Both the position numbers and the translations under genes were made by a program. Of a DNA stretch of 5,079 nucleotides, positions 1 to 5,079 are shown one piece after another (within the stretch, counting starts at the first letter, position 1; the number at the start of each line of letters is the position of its first letter). Origin of the DNA: Nitrospinota bacterium (lineage in GTDB: Bacteria; Nitrospinota_A; UBA7883); contig JAOUNV010000187.1 of assembly GCA_029880775.1 (NCBI GenBank), forward strand, positions 1 through 5,079. The letters are read 5' to 3'. Under the pieces are notes generated by a model, which searched no databases, was not told the origin of the DNA, and worked only from the letters and a program-made list of their open reading frames with translations.

Positions 1-430
1 TCACGATAGCCTCCTTCGGGCACACTTCCTCGCAGAACCCGCAATATATGCATCGGGTTCCGTCCAGGGTATAGCTCACCGGGAAGCGCTCTCCATTATC
101 GCGTTCCCCGCCGATGATCGATATACACGATGGAGGGCAGGCCGCCTCACACAGCCCGCAAGCCACGCACGCCTCCAGCCCATCATCCCGGCGCACCAGC
201 ACAGGCTTGCCCCGATACGCAATCGGGATCTCCGGATACTCCTCCGGATAGAATAACGTCATCACCTGGCGCTTTCTCCTGCCAGCCAATATTTCCTCGA
301 AAAAGCCGAGCATGTTCACCGCCGCATGCCTTACAGCCACCCACATCCCATAGAGCATGTAGGGAACATACATCCGCTCCAGGAACGTCATGGTCACGTT
401 CCGGTCGACTTTTTTTATGTTTATAGCCAC
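1..430 (-). CDS. nuoI: NADH-quinone oxidoreductase subunit I (NuoI), 5' part, runs off the left edge
   Basis: NuoI is the ferredoxin-like subunit of the connecting arm of complex I. It holds clusters N6a and N6b and passes electrons toward NuoB. The visible 143 codons read from GTG at 430 and remain open at base 1. An N-terminal amphipathic stretch (about residues 16-50) is followed by the family's YPEEYPEIP segment (61-69) and RGKPVLVRRDDG (73-84). Two complete 4Fe-4S motifs follow: CVACGLCEAACP (88-99) and CIYCGFCEEVCP (127-138). The gene starts 13 nt after the nuoH stop. The GTG start is chosen because GAGGAG lies 9 nt upstream; the next in-frame ATG (codon 14, base 391) has no such site and would trim the conserved N-terminal region. 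Only the C-terminal tail after the second cluster motif is missing. The two cluster motifs and the position after nuoH make the identification firm. Confidence 0.96.
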   Translation of the reverse strand, partial: MAINIKKVDRNVTMTFLERMYVPYMLYGMWVAVRHAAVNMLGFFEEILAGRRKRQVMTLFYPEEYPEIPIAYRGKPVLVRRDDGLEACVACGLCEAACPPSCISIIGGERDNGERFPVSYTLDGTRCIYCGFCEEVCPKEAIV

Positions 431-439
431 TTCTGTTGT

Positions 440-445
440 CTCCTC
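440..445 (-). promoter_or_regulatory. Ribosome binding site of nuoI
   Basis: The minus strand reads GAGGAG here, followed by 9 nt and then the GTG start of nuoI at 430. It overlaps the TGA stop of nuoH (446-444), so ribosomes ending nuoH finish on the nuoI binding site. This site decides the GTG start over the later ATG at 391. Confidence 0.75.
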
Positions 446-1568
446 ACGGGGTCGGCATCACGCCGGTGAGTATCCCGACACCCACCAGGAATATCCAGCA
501 CAGCGACAGGGGGAGGATCATCTTCCACCCGAGCTTCATTATCTGGTCATAGCGAAATCTAGGCATGGTCCACCTGATCGTCATCTGCAGCACCAGCAGG
601 ATGACAAGCTTGGTAATGAACACGCCGATGCCGATCAGCATCACGATCACGCCGCCCCAGTTGGGGCCAAAGACATCACCCAGGGCGTTGAGAAGGAAAT
701 CCTGTGTCAAAAAGGGAATGTGGTGCCCTCCGAAAAATAGCGCGACGCACATCCCGGAGATGCTCACCATCTCAATAAATTCAGCTGTCCAGAACATCAC
801 GAACTTCATGCCGGAATACTCTGTAAAGTAACCGGCCACCAATTCCGACTCCGCCTCAGGCGCGTCGAACGGCACCCTTTTATTTTCCGCCACGGCGCAG
901 GCCAGGAATAGCACGAACGCGGGGAAATGCCACACGATCCCCCAATGCCAGAAGTTTTCCTGCTTGGCCACGATATCCACCAGGCTCAGGCTCTGGTAGT
1001 ACATGATAAGCCCGATGATCGTCAGCCCCATGGTCACCTCGTAGGAGAACATCTGGGCCGACGCCCGAAGCCCCCCCAATAGCGACCAGTTGTTGTTGGA
1101 CGACCAACCGGCGATAACGACGCCGTATGTAGCCAGACTGCTGATCGCGAACACGTATAGAATGCCCACATCCAGGTCCGCGATGACAAGGCTTACATCG
1201 TGGCCCCACAGGGTGTATTGCCCACCAAAGGGGATCACCGCGAACACCACCAGCGCCGGGATTACCGCAAGAGCGGGCGCCAGCGTGTGCAGCCCTCTCT
1301 CCGCCCCGCGGGGGATGAAGTCCTCTTTAAATATTAGCTTTATGGCGTCCGCCAGCGAGTGCAGAAGCCCGATAACCGTGATACCGAACACCCCGGCGCG
1401 GTTCGCTCCCACCCGGTCCTGCATCACCGCAGACTGCTTCCGCTCCACCCACGCCAGCATCGGCGCGAAGAAGCCTATGGTCAGCCCGAAGATGAAGCCG
1501 ATCTTCACAAGAGTGATCAAAACCTCCATCACCAGCGGCTGTTTTACAAAGGCTATAATGGTATCCAT
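444..1568 (-). CDS. nuoH: NADH-quinone oxidoreductase subunit H (NuoH)
   Basis: NuoH is the membrane subunit (ND1 homologue) that forms much of the quinone-access chamber and links quinone reduction to the proton-pumping arm. The 374-residue product is highly hydrophobic, with about eight likely membrane helices (roughly 12-35, 95-115, 130-153, 175-192, 212-227, 255-280, 305-328, 348-370). Family signatures are present: VERKQSAVMQDRVGANRAG (41-59); KEDFIP (81-86); GWSSNNNWSLLGGLRASAQ (154-172) followed by SYEV; the acidic loop PFDAPEAESELVAGYFTEYS (233-252) with E238, E240, E242 and E250; and the C-terminal PRFRYDQIMKLGWK (336-349). Its ATG overlaps the nuoD TGA by one base (TGATG). A TTG one codon earlier (1571) is a possible start because it sits 8 nt from GGGGAG rather than 11, and would add one residue. 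The length is slightly above the E. coli protein, mainly from the loop near 113-128. It lies directly after nuoD, without nuoE, F or G between. Confidence 0.97.
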   Translation of the reverse strand: MDTIIAFVKQPLVMEVLITLVKIGFIFGLTIGFFAPMLAWVERKQSAVMQDRVGANRAGVFGITVIGLLHSLADAIKLIFKEDFIPRGAERGLHTLAPALAVIPALVVFAVIPFGGQYTLWGHDVSLVIADLDVGILYVFAISSLATYGVVIAGWSSNNNWSLLGGLRASAQMFSYEVTMGLTIIGLIMYYQSLSLVDIVAKQENFWHWGIVWHFPAFVLFLACAVAENKRVPFDAPEAESELVAGYFTEYSGMKFVMFWTAEFIEMVSISGMCVALFFGGHHIPFLTQDFLLNALGDVFGPNWGGVIVMLIGIGVFITKLVILLVLQMTIRWTMPRFRYDQIMKLGWKMILPLSLCWIFLVGVGILTGVMPTP

Positions 1569-2782
1569 CAACGGTCACACTCCCCGCCGATGAGGTTGAT
1601 CATATCGAAAGTGGGAATCAGGTCCGCCAGCAGCGACCCTTTCACCAGAAGCGGCAACGCGGAGGTGAGCGCGAAGCTCGGCGGCCTCACCCGGCATTTC
1701 CACGGCTTTCCGCCGCCGTTGGACACCAGGTAGTACCCCAGCTCGCCATTGGCGCCTTCCACCGCCTGGTACGCCTCCCCCACAGGAATGGAGGGACCCT
1801 CGATCACTTGTTTGAAGTGGAATATCAGCGGCTCCATCTTGGTGGAGGAATCATCCTTGGAAGGCATCCGCCACCTGGCGTCGTCCACGTTGATCGGCCC
1901 ATCCGGCATCTGCTCCAGGCACTGCTCCACAATGCTCATCGATTGTTTTATCTCCTCCATCCGCACCAGGTACCGGTCGAAGTTATCGCCGGTGGTCCCC
2001 ACGGGGATGTCGAAATTCATCCTGTCGTACACCAGGTACGGCTCGGCTCGGCGCACATCGTATGGCACGCCGGTGGCCCGCAGGCAGGGGCCGGTGAAGC
2101 CCCACGCTATGGCGTCTTTTTGCGATATGCCGCCTGTGTCGCGCATCCTGTCCAGGAAAATCCGGTTCTTGGTGAGCATGATGTCAAAATCGTCCCACAG
2201 CTTCCTGTTCTTGGCGAAGACACGCTTAACATTCTCCCGGAACCCGTCTGGCAGGTCGTTGGTCAGCCCGCCGATGCGCACGTAGTTATGGGTCAGCCTG
2301 GCGCCGCAGACCGACTCGATCAGATCCCACAAAAGCTCGCGGGCTTCTATGAAGTATATGAACGCCGTCAGCGCGCCCAGCTCCAGGGCGCCGGCGCCCA
2401 CGTTGGTATAGTGTCCACTCATCCGGGCCATTTCGCTGATCATGGTCCGCAGGTACTGGCACCGCTCCGGGACCTCTATGCCGATCAGCTTCTCCGCCGT
2501 CATGGCGTAGCCCACGTTGTTTAGCACGCTGGCGGTGTAGTCCAGCCTGTCGGTGTATGGAAAGACCCCGTTCCACTTCTGCGCCTCGCACTCCTTTTCG
2601 AAGGCGCGGTGCAGGTATCCGATTTCCACATCGATATCTTCGATGGTCTCCCCGTCCAGGGTCAGGAAAAACTTCACCGTGCCATGAGTGGCCGGATGGC
2701 TTGGCCCCATGTTTATGGTCATGGTCTCGGTGCGGCTCGCTTCGTGAAAGTCGTAGCCCTGTTTCCTGTTTTCTTCCTTCAT
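1568..2782 (-). CDS. nuoD: NADH-quinone oxidoreductase subunit D (NuoD, 49-kDa subunit)
   Basis: NuoD is a peripheral-arm subunit related to the large subunit of NiFe hydrogenases; with NuoB it builds the quinone-reduction site. The 404-residue product has the N-terminal TINMGPSHPATHG (22-34), whose second histidine (H33) aligns with the quinone-head ligand His38 of the Thermus subunit. GYLHRAFEK (55-63) follows, then PYTDRLDY (75-82), with Y82 matching Thermus Tyr87. Other conserved stretches are SEMARMSGH (116-124), VRIGG (168-172), RATGVPYDVRR (235-245) and the C-terminal IGGECDR (398-404). The nickel-binding cysteines of hydrogenases are absent, as expected. NuoC and NuoD are separate proteins here, unlike the fused NuoCD of E. 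coli. The start lies 9 nt after the nuoC stop. Only AAGGGA, 0-2 nt from the ATG, or a weak AGG 8 nt away could act as the ribosome site, so translation probably depends on coupling to nuoC. M21 is a less likely alternative start, because related proteins carry a similar N-terminal extension. Confidence 0.97.
   Translation of the reverse strand: MKEENRKQGYDFHEASRTETMTINMGPSHPATHGTVKFFLTLDGETIEDIDVEIGYLHRAFEKECEAQKWNGVFPYTDRLDYTASVLNNVGYAMTAEKLIGIEVPERCQYLRTMISEMARMSGHYTNVGAGALELGALTAFIYFIEARELLWDLIESVCGARLTHNYVRIGGLTNDLPDGFRENVKRVFAKNRKLWDDFDIMLTKNRIFLDRMRDTGGISQKDAIAWGFTGPCLRATGVPYDVRRAEPYLVYDRMNFDIPVGTTGDNFDRYLVRMEEIKQSMSIVEQCLEQMPDGPINVDDARWRMPSKDDSSTKMEPLIFHFKQVIEGPSIPVGEAYQAVEGANGELGYYLVSNGGGKPWKCRVRPPSFALTSALPLLVKGSLLADLIPTFDMINLIGGECDR
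1580..1585 (-). promoter_or_regulatory. Ribosome binding site of nuoH
   Basis: The minus strand has GGGGAG inside the last codons of nuoD. The gap is 11 nt to the ATG at 1568 and 8 nt to the TTG at 1571. The better spacing to TTG leaves the exact start open by one codon. Confidence 0.5.
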
Positions 2783-2791
2783 TCCCTTAGC

Positions 2792-3349
2792 CTAGTTCAC
2801 CGGCCCGATAAGCGGCTGGCGTTTCATCTTTCCGTAATCCTTGCGCAACGGATGGCCTTCAAAATCCTCGTACAACAAGATTCTTTTCAGGTTCGGATGC
2901 CCACGGAACACAACACCGTAAAGGTCAAACGCCTCCCGCTCGAACCAATCCGCCCCCACCCATATTCCAGTGATCGAGTTCACATATGGGCTCTCCTCCG
3001 TCAATGGAGCCTTCACCCGGATCCGATGGTTTTTCTCCACCGAGTATAGATGGTACACCACCTCGAATCTGGCGTTCATCGGCTTTAAGTACGGATGAAC
3101 TTCCTCCGCCCCCAAGTAATCCACCGCCGTCAGGTCCATCATCATGTCAAACTTCAGACCCTCGTCCCCATGCAGAAACTCCATCACCTTCAGGATATCC
3201 TCCGCCTGGACCACCAGGGTGTCATCCCCATGCTGGCTGTGGGTGTGTATCATCACTCCCATCGGCCCCAGCACAGCCTTGGCCCTGGCCATCACCTCCG
3301 AATCGGAAGCTCCCTGCTCTATCTTCTTTTCTTCGTTCATATCGCCCAT
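2792..3349 (-). CDS. nuoC: NADH-quinone oxidoreductase subunit C (NuoC, 30-kDa subunit)
   Basis: NuoC is a cofactor-free structural subunit of the connecting arm, packed against NuoD and NuoI on the cytoplasmic face. The 185-residue product has a polar, probably flexible start (1-20). The conserved fold follows: FDMMMDLTAVDYLG (67-80), RFEVVYHLYSVEKNHRIRVK (94-113) and the family signature around WFEREAFDLYGVVFRGHPNL (135-154), ending in LLYEDFEGHPLRKDY (158-172). The length fits stand-alone NuoC proteins. The ATG at 3349 overlaps the nuoB stop by one base (TGATG). A second in-frame ATG at 3340 would remove three residues, and neither start has a strong ribosome binding site. The TAG stop is in the same reading frame as nuoD, with three sense codons before the nuoD ATG. 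Confidence 0.96.
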   Translation of the reverse strand: MGDMNEEKKIEQGASDSEVMARAKAVLGPMGVMIHTHSQHGDDTLVVQAEDILKVMEFLHGDEGLKFDMMMDLTAVDYLGAEEVHPYLKPMNARFEVVYHLYSVEKNHRIRVKAPLTEESPYVNSITGIWVGADWFEREAFDLYGVVFRGHPNLKRILLYEDFEGHPLRKDYGKMKRQPLIGPVN

Positions 3350-3927
3350 CAGGCTATTATTTTCCTGTCGTCCGCCTCGCCCAGGGGCGACACGCCACGT
3401 GTCATGTTTATCTCCGGCTCGCGAGCCACCTTTTCCTGGAGCATTATCAGCCCGTCCAGCACCATCTCTGGCCGGGGCGGGCAGCCGGGCACATACACAT
3501 CCACCGGCACCAGAGTGTCTATCCCCTGCACGGTGGCGTAGTTGTTATACATCCCGCCGGAAACCGTGCAGCTGCCGTATGCGAACACCCATTTGGGCTC
3601 GGCCATCTGGTTGTAAATCTTCACCAATATAGGCGCCTGTTTGTGGCTGATTGTCCCCACCACCATCAAAAGGTCCGCCTGCCGGGGGGAGAACCTGGGC
3701 AGCGCCGCGCCGAACCGGTCAATATCATATCTGGGGCCGGCCACGCTCATAAACTCCATGCCGCAGCAGGCCGTGATGAAGGGATACAGGAAAAAGCTGT
3801 ATTGGCGCCCCCAGCTCACAAGCTTGGATAGCTGAGTGATTATCACAGAGTCGGAAAGCGCCGCCACCTCGCCGGGGGTCACTTCTTCTGTAGGCTTTTC
3901 GTTTTGCGCCAATTCATCTACTCCCAT
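3349..3927 (-). CDS. nuoB: NADH-quinone oxidoreductase subunit B (NuoB), carries cluster N2
   Basis: NuoB binds the terminal 4Fe-4S cluster N2, which reduces quinone in the pocket shared with NuoD and NuoH. The 192-residue product shows the four cluster cysteines: the adjacent pair C54-C55 in TACCGMEFM, C120 in YGSCTVSGG and C149 in VPGCPPRPE. Spacings of 65 and 29 residues equal those of E. coli NuoB. RFSPRQADLLMVVGTI (78-93) and AEPKWVFAYGSC (109-120) are typical of the family. The frame stays open upstream to 4146, but that extension lies inside nuoA and has no NuoB similarity. ATG at 3927 is preferred because AAGGGG lies 7 nt upstream; it overlaps the nuoA end by 10 nt. TTG at 3912, 8 nt after GGAG, is a fair alternative that would shorten the variable N-terminus by five residues. 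The product acts at the membrane surface and has no signal peptide. Confidence 0.97.
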   Translation of the reverse strand: MGVDELAQNEKPTEEVTPGEVAALSDSVIITQLSKLVSWGRQYSFFLYPFITACCGMEFMSVAGPRYDIDRFGAALPRFSPRQADLLMVVGTISHKQAPILVKIYNQMAEPKWVFAYGSCTVSGGMYNNYATVQGIDTLVPVDVYVPGCPPRPEMVLDGLIMLQEKVAREPEINMTRGVSPLGEADDRKIIA

Positions 3928-4271
3928 TCCAGCGCCCCTTTCTTCCATACATAAACCAGCCCCACCGTCAAAATGAAAATAAAGATCATCATCTCGGCGA
4001 AGCCGAACAGCCCCAACGGCTGGAACACCACCGCCCATGGAAACAGGAACACAGCCTCTATATCGAAAATGATAAACATCATCGCCACCAGGTAGAACCG
4101 GACGGAAAACCGCCGCTTGGGCGAAACCATCTGGCTCTCGCCACACTCAAAAGGCTCCATCTTCTCGCGGAACTTAAGCTTGGGCCCCAATAGCTCCGAA
4201 AGACCCAGCATGGCCACAGCCACACCGGCGCCAGCCGCGAACATCAGCAATACGGGAATATACTGGTTCAT
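3918..4271 (-). CDS. nuoA: NADH-quinone oxidoreductase subunit A (NuoA)
   Basis: NuoA (ND3 homologue) is a small membrane subunit next to NuoH whose long loop reaches the quinone cavity. The 117-residue product has three hydrophobic helices (about 4-26, 57-83, 88-108). The loop between helices 1 and 2 carries the diagnostic EPFECGE (39-45, with the conserved Cys43), then RRFSVRFYLVAMMFIIFDIE (53-72) with acidic D70 and E72 inside helix 2, and AVFLFPWAVVF (73-83). The length is at the short end of the family but nothing conserved is missing. ATG at 4271 is chosen because GGGGTG lies 8 nt upstream. An in-frame TTG at 4319 would add 16 residues unlike NuoA and runs through a hairpin. The gene ends in a TAG that overlaps the nuoB start region by 10 nt. 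It is the first gene of the tightly packed A-B-C-D-H-I run. Confidence 0.97.
   Translation of the reverse strand: MNQYIPVLLMFAAGAGVAVAMLGLSELLGPKLKFREKMEPFECGESQMVSPKRRFSVRFYLVAMMFIIFDIEAVFLFPWAVVFQPLGLFGFAEMMIFIFILTVGLVYVWKKGALEWE
3935..3940 (-). promoter_or_regulatory. Ribosome binding site favouring the ATG start of nuoB
   Basis: The minus strand reads AAGGGG within the 3' end of nuoA, 7 nt before the ATG at 3927. A competing GGAG at 3924-3921 stands 8 nt before a TTG at 3912, so the choice of nuoB start is not fully settled. Confidence 0.45.
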
Positions 4272-4279
4272 TATTCTGT

Positions 4280-4285
4280 CACCCC
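4280..4285 (-). promoter_or_regulatory. Ribosome binding site of nuoA
   Basis: The minus strand reads GGGGTG, 8 nt before the ATG at 4271. Its first base is also the last base of the outer stem of the inverted repeat at 4285-4321, so folding of that stem abuts the ribosome site. Confidence 0.6.
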
Positions 4286-4321
4286 TTTGGCAAACGGAGC
4301 GAAATGTCGCCCCTGGCAAAG
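4285..4321 (-). promoter_or_regulatory. Intercistronic hairpin between nuoG and nuoA
   Basis: Read on the minus strand, GGGGCGA and TCGCTCC (4313-4307 and 4302-4296) form a 7-bp stem with one G-U pair and a 4-nt CATT loop. An outer CTTTG/CAAAG stem (4321-4317 and 4289-4285) encloses it across a CCA/GTTTGC internal loop. The structure fills about half of the 78-nt nuoG-nuoA gap and ends at the nuoA ribosome site. No run of T follows it on either strand, so it does not look like an intrinsic terminator. A role in mRNA processing, stability or tuning of nuoA translation is possible, but only the base pairing itself is seen. Confidence 0.45.
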
Positions 4322-4349
4322 TCTAGCATTTTCCTGGCTATGGCGCATG

Positions 4350-5079
4350 TCAAGCCTTCCTTATCCGCGCCGCGGCGGCGCCATGCCCCCGCTCCACCAG
4401 GCTCAGCGCCGGAGCGTTTTCAAACCCCTTCGCCACGTAAATCACTCCCTGGGGGGGCCGACCATTCACCCGCGCCACAGCATGCACAGAACCTAGCGCC
4501 GATTCCACATTCACATCATCGCCATCGGCGATACCCGCGGCGGCGGCGTCCTGGGAGCTGATTTCCACAAACGCCGCAGGCTCTATTTCATTGAGAGCCT
4601 CGCTGGCGCGGGAGAGAGAATCGAGATGAAAAAGAGAGTTCCCCGTCAGCATCAGCATCGGGAAATCCTTGCTTCGCGTATCCTTTGTCCTGGCCTTGTC
4701 GAATTTGAAACCGGCAGGCGTATCCCCCGGATAGGCGACAAACACGTTCCCCGCAGCCAGGTTGGCCGTCGTCAATTCCTCATACCCTTTCACAGCGGAG
4801 GCAATCTCCTCGGTGATCTGGGCCGTGGAGCTATAGGTTCTCACCAGCCCGAACCGTTTCCCAAGCTCCTGGAATATTTCCCATTCCGGTTTAGACTCGG
4901 TGGTGGGGGTCACCACTCTGGAGAAGCCCTGAGGCCTCCCCTCGTTGTTTGTATATGTCCCATCCTTCTCCACGCTCACGCAAGCGGGGAGGACCATGTG
5001 GGCCATATCGGATGTCGGGGCGCCGAAAGAATCGACCACCGCCAGATACTCCGCCTTCCCCATCGCATTCATCGCCGCG
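4350..5079 (-). CDS. nuoG: Molybdopterin-type large subunit, probably NuoG, 3' part (runs off the right edge)
   Basis: The visible 242 residues are the C-terminal part of a protein of the molybdopterin oxidoreductase superfamily; the frame is open through base 5079. First comes the end of the main domain: AEYLAVVDSFGAPTSDMAHM, then VLPACVSVEKDGTYTNNEGR, which matches the NuoG-type pattern VLPA...EK.GT.TN.EGR.Q (about residues 31-55 of the fragment). A less conserved linker follows. From about residue 145 comes a molybdopterin-dinucleotide-binding fold: LMLTGNSLFHLDSLSRAS, then AAFVEISSQDAAAAGIADGD and GVIYVAKGFENAP near the end. In complex I, NuoG carries iron-sulfur clusters in its N-terminal part (outside this window) and passes electrons from NuoF to NuoI; the C-terminal domain is structural. 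A formate-dehydrogenase-like subunit has the same C-terminal architecture, so the name rests partly on the position upstream of nuoA. The TGA stop is 78 nt before nuoA. Confidence 0.78.
   Translation of the reverse strand, partial: AAMNAMGKAEYLAVVDSFGAPTSDMAHMVLPACVSVEKDGTYTNNEGRPQGFSRVVTPTTESKPEWEIFQELGKRFGLVRTYSSTAQITEEIASAVKGYEELTTANLAAGNVFVAYPGDTPAGFKFDKARTKDTRSKDFPMLMLTGNSLFHLDSLSRASEALNEIEPAAFVEISSQDAAAAGIADGDDVNVESALGSVHAVARVNGRPPQGVIYVAKGFENAPALSLVERGHGAAAARIRKA

Noticed and set aside
1808..2524. Long plus-strand open frame (238 codons) opposite nuoD
   Set aside because: It is wholly antisense to conserved nuoD sequence and its composition is what the opposite-strand codon bias produces; no recognisable motif.
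2986..3831. Long plus-strand open frame (281 codons) opposite nuoB and nuoC
   Set aside because: It is proline- and histidine-rich, resembles no family I know, has no ribosome site and lies entirely antisense to two well-conserved genes. It arises from the codon bias of the GC-rich minus-strand genes.
3928..4146. Upstream extension of the nuoB frame
   Set aside because: These 73 codons lie inside nuoA in another frame and match nothing in NuoB; the ATG at 3927 has a ribosome site and gives the normal protein length.
4272..4319. 16-residue N-terminal extension of nuoA from a TTG
   Set aside because: It runs through the hairpin and the nuoA ribosome site, and NuoA proteins normally begin just before the first membrane helix, as the ATG at 4271 gives.
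4285..4321. Rho-independent terminator between nuoG and nuoA
   Set aside because: The hairpin is present, but GGGGTGAC follows it on the minus strand and TCTAGC on the plus strand, with no T-run.
4320..4353. Possible promoter for nuoA (minus-strand TTGACA at 4353-4348)
   Set aside because: The -35-like hexamer is perfect, but no good -10 lies 16-18 nt away (AATGCT at 17 nt matches poorly; TAGACT is 22 nt away), and the hexamer overlaps the nuoG stop codon. Chance is as likely.

Overview
This window carries six adjoining genes and part of a seventh for respiratory complex I (NADH:quinone oxidoreductase, NDH-1), all on the minus strand. In the direction of transcription (right to left) they are: the C-terminal part of a molybdopterin-type large subunit, most likely nuoG (open at the right edge); nuoA; nuoB; nuoC; nuoD; nuoH; and the N-terminal 143 codons of nuoI (open at the left edge). 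Each small gene was identified from family motifs in its translation, including the four NuoB cluster cysteines, the NuoC 30-kDa signature, the NuoD HPATHG and GGECDR motifs, the NuoH acidic loop and the two NuoI 4Fe-4S motifs.

Layout: 5079-4350 nuoG fragment; 4349-4272 a 78-nt intergenic gap with a clear inverted repeat just before the nuoA ribosome binding site; 4271-3918 nuoA; 3927-3349 nuoB (10-nt overlap with nuoA); 3349-2792 nuoC (1-nt TGATG junction); 2782-1568 nuoD (9-nt gap, same reading frame as nuoC); 1568-444 nuoH (1-nt TGATG junction); 430-1 nuoI (GTG start with a strong ribosome binding site). The tight packing from nuoA onward indicates one co-transcribed, translationally coupled operon. 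No gene-free stretch exceeds 300 bases, and I see no RNA gene, mobile element, CRISPR array or long repeat.

Together the genes span all three modules of the enzyme. NuoG belongs to the NADH-oxidising arm. NuoB, C, D and I form the connecting arm that carries electrons through 4Fe-4S clusters to quinone. NuoA and NuoH are membrane subunits at the quinone and proton-coupling interface. The order differs from the textbook nuoABCDEFGHIJKLMN: nuoH follows nuoD directly with no nuoE, F or G between them, while the NuoG-like gene lies upstream of nuoA.

The organism is a bacterium with moderately GC-rich DNA. Separate (unfused) NuoC and NuoD, the ERKQSAVMQDRVGANRAG motif of NuoH and the EKECEAQKWNGVFPYTDRLDY stretch of NuoD recall sequences I associate with former Deltaproteobacteria, Nitrospinota and similar lineages. 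That placement comes from memory and is weak. This is essentially an ordinary housekeeping respiratory operon. I do not see evidence for an undescribed system; the points worth a second look are gene order, the same-frame nuoC/nuoD junction and the nuoG-nuoA hairpin.
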